A DNA stretch of 64,000 nucleotides. It comes from an uncultured bacterium (GTDB taxonomy: Bacteria; Desulfobacterota; Desulfobaccia; Desulfobaccales; 0-14-0-80-60-11). The stretch spans positions 27,747 through 91,746 of the forward strand of contig CALEAV010000038.1 of the NCBI GenBank assembly GCA_937943575.1. The letters are read 5' to 3'. A program made the position numbers and the translations under genes. Positions 62,665-64,000 of this stretch are shown one piece after another (positions within the stretch are counted from its first letter, which is position 1; every line of letters starts with the position of its first letter). The notes under the pieces were generated by a model that searched no databases, was not told the origin of the DNA, and saw only the letters and a program-made list of their open reading frames with translations.

Positions 62665-63275
62665 GGCATCCTCCTGTCATTGAGCCTCAACAGATCGTCG
62701 GGCGTAAGGTTAAGGGGGGCAAACAGGCGGGCCTCCAGGCGGCGGCAGCACTCCTCATAATAGGAGATGCGGGCCCGGTGCTCCGGGGTGCGGCCGTAAC
62801 GCCGCTTCAGGTCGGCAAAGCGCTCCGCCAGGGGCACCACCCGGGTGTGCAGCACCCGCTTGTCGGCATAGTTGACGATGGCGGCCTCGCTCACCGGCCG
62901 GCTGTCCGCAGGCCGGTCCTCCAGATGGATGTGCTGGGCCACCACCCGGGCCACCTCAGGATACCCCCGGGCCGTGAGGAGGTCGGCGCCGAAGCGGGCG
63001 TGGTCCTCCCCGGTGCCCAGGCAGGGGGTCTTCCCCAGGTCATGGAGCAGGGCCCCGGCCACGAGGAGGGGGAGGTGGACCGGCAGCCCGGCTGCGGCAA
63101 GCGCCCGGCCCAGCTCCCGGGCCACCGCCTGCACCATGAAGCAGTGCTCCCGGATGTGGGGCAGCATGCCGAACTCCTCCATCAAGGCCAGGCACTCGGC
63201 CCAGGAGGGCACCCGCACACCTGCCGCCCATGATTCCCTGGCAGAGGTTCCATATGTCCGGTCCCGGCCGCTCAT
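62640..63275 (-). CDS. HD-domain hydrolase
   Basis: A 211-residue protein with an HD metal-dependent phosphohydrolase domain. The first His is in HIREHCFMVQAV, then ALLHDLGKTP, GEDHARFGADLL and AAIVNYADKRV. It resembles the YqeK/HDIG type but the substrate (nucleotide or RNA end) is unknown. It lies between ispF (4-base overlap) and ddl (25-base overlap), so it belongs to one tightly packed operon. Confidence 0.85.
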   Translation of the reverse strand: MSGRDRTYGTSARESWAAGVRVPSWAECLALMEEFGMLPHIREHCFMVQAVARELGRALAAAGLPVHLPLLVAGALLHDLGKTPCLGTGEDHARFGADLLTARGYPEVARVVAQHIHLEDRPADSRPVSEAAIVNYADKRVLHTRVVPLAERFADLKRRYGRTPEHRARISYYEECCRRLEARLFAPLNLTPDDLLRLNDRRMPWQSSGSP

Positions 63276-63766
63276 CCCCCCTCCTCCCGGACGGGCACGG
63301 GCCGCACCAGGGCCACGGCGTAGGCGGCGATGCCCTCCTCCCGCCCGGCAAACCCCATGCCCTCGGTGGTGGTGGCCTTGACATTCACCAGATGAGGCGC
63401 CAGCCCCACGGCCTGACCCAGCCGGCGCTGCATCTCCGGGATGAAGGGCGCCAGCTTCGGCCGTTGGGCCACCACCGTGGCATCCACATTCACCGGCTCA
63501 TAGCCCGCCTGGAGCAGGAGCTCCCGGATGCGGGCAAGCAGCACCAGGCTGGAAATCCCCCGGTAGGCGGGGTCGGTGTCCGGGAAGTGGCGGCCCAGAT
63601 CCCCGAGTCCTGCGGCCCCCAGCAGGGCGTCCCCCAGGGCGTGGGCCAGGACGTCGGCGTCGGAGTGGCCCGCCAGCCCCTGGAAGTGGGGGATCTCCAC
63701 CCCGCCCAGAATGAGGGGCCGGCCGGAGGTGAAGCGATGGGCATCGTAGCCGAATCCCACCCGCAT
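63272..63766 (-). CDS. ispF: 2-C-methyl-D-erythritol 2,4-cyclodiphosphate synthase
   Basis: A 164-residue trimeric zinc enzyme of the MEP isoprenoid pathway. The zinc site is GYDAHRF, and GGVEIPHFQGLAGHSDADVLAHALGDALLGA and DLGRHFPDTDPAYRGISS follow. The substrate loop ATTTEGMGFAGREEGIAAYAVALV ends it. It overlaps ispD by one base (TAATG) and the HD gene by four. Confidence 0.96.
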   Translation of the reverse strand: MRVGFGYDAHRFTSGRPLILGGVEIPHFQGLAGHSDADVLAHALGDALLGAAGLGDLGRHFPDTDPAYRGISSLVLLARIRELLLQAGYEPVNVDATVVAQRPKLAPFIPEMQRRLGQAVGLAPHLVNVKATTTEGMGFAGREEGIAAYAVALVRPVPVREEGG

Positions 63767-64000
63767 TATTGCCTCTCCCCCATCCGGGCCAGCAAGGCTT
63801 CTGCCACCACCAGGTCCGCTTGGGTGGTGATCTTCAGATTGACCGGCGCCCCCTGGAGGACCCGCACCGGGTGGGGCAGGGCCTCCACCAGGGCGGCCTC
63901 GTCGGTGGCATAGAAACCCCGGTCATAGGCCGCCACAAAGGCCCGCCAGAGAAGCTCCGTCCGAAAGGCCTGGGGGGTCTGGATCTGCCAGATCTGGCGG
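63766..64000 (-). CDS. ispD: 2-C-methyl-D-erythritol 4-phosphate cytidylyltransferase (partial, N-terminus outside window)
   Basis: The C-terminal 77 residues are visible, reading from the window edge to the TAA at 63768-63766. QIWQIQTPQAFRTELLWRAF, TDEAALVEALPHPVRVLQG and NLKITTQADLVVAEALL are IspD signatures around the dimer arm and product site. The stop codon overlaps the ispF ATG by one base. ispD-ispF neighbours in this order are common. Confidence 0.93.
   Translation of the reverse strand, partial: RQIWQIQTPQAFRTELLWRAFVAAYDRGFYATDEAALVEALPHPVRVLQGAPVNLKITTQADLVVAEALLARMGERQ

Overview
The window is GC-rich (roughly two thirds G+C by eye), densely coded on both strands, and reads as bacterial chromosome. 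No rRNA or tRNA gene, insertion sequence, phage gene or CRISPR array was seen. The gene content suggests a strictly anaerobic bacterium, most likely of the Desulfobacterota (former Deltaproteobacteria). The clues are menaquinone synthesis by the futalosine route, a tungsten-type aldehyde:ferredoxin oxidoreductase with its own ferredoxin, the redox repressor Rex, a separate ATP synthase Fo operon (atpZ-atpI-atpB-atpE), a DsrE-family sulfur protein, DUF4416 and many sigma-54/NtrC-type regulators. The taxonomic call is inference.

Layout. 1-2667 (minus): an SbcCD/YhaNO-like nuclease and ATPase pair. 2828-5674: a CPA2 cation antiporter and phosphoglycerate mutase. 5866-6790: a promoter with a 26-bp inverted repeat, a CsoR-family regulator of CstR type and a DsrE protein, which together look like a persulfide-responsive unit. 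7055-14365: a PAS-containing sigma-54 activator followed by two class III CoA-transferase subunits (one lacking the catalytic Asp) and four small unrecognised proteins. 14556-16883: a lone Cache-domain protein, an MBL-TPR hydrolase, a structured RNA candidate ending in a strong terminator and a degenerate receiver domain. 16901-18674 (minus): queC, queE and hypA. 19198-24603: small proteins, the yicC-remA-gmk group and a PAS/GAF histidine kinase. 24992-27460: the Fo genes and rex. 27614-43510: uvrA, an NtrY/NtrX-like system with a second sensor kinase, mazG, cvpA, a lipoprotein, an M20 peptidase, methylmalonyl-CoA epimerase and rlmH. 43641-47447 (mostly minus): a thioesterase and an amphi-Trp/ferredoxin/AOR operon. 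47590-48252: a TetR regulator with an operator-like palindrome. 48347-56740: a menaquinone operon. 56810-58740: a GH13 protein overlapping a proteasome-like Ntn hydrolase. 59069-64000 (minus): mpl, a serine hydrolase, ddl, an HD protein, ispF and ispD.

How the genes work together. The menaquinone cluster carries MqnA, MqnE, MqnC, an MqnX-type deaminase, UbiD/UbiX and a UbiA-type prenyltransferase. MqnB and MqnD are absent from the window. MqnC is fused to an MTAP/PNP-like nucleosidase domain that may supply the missing futalosine-cleaving step. Menaquinone, Fo-ATPase, Rex and AOR together indicate anaerobic respiration and low-potential electron metabolism.

The most unusual items are the MqnC-nucleosidase fusion, the proteasome-like protein translationally coupled to a GH13 enzyme, the CoA-transferase cluster with its small Cys-rich partners, and the structured RNA at 16164-16410.
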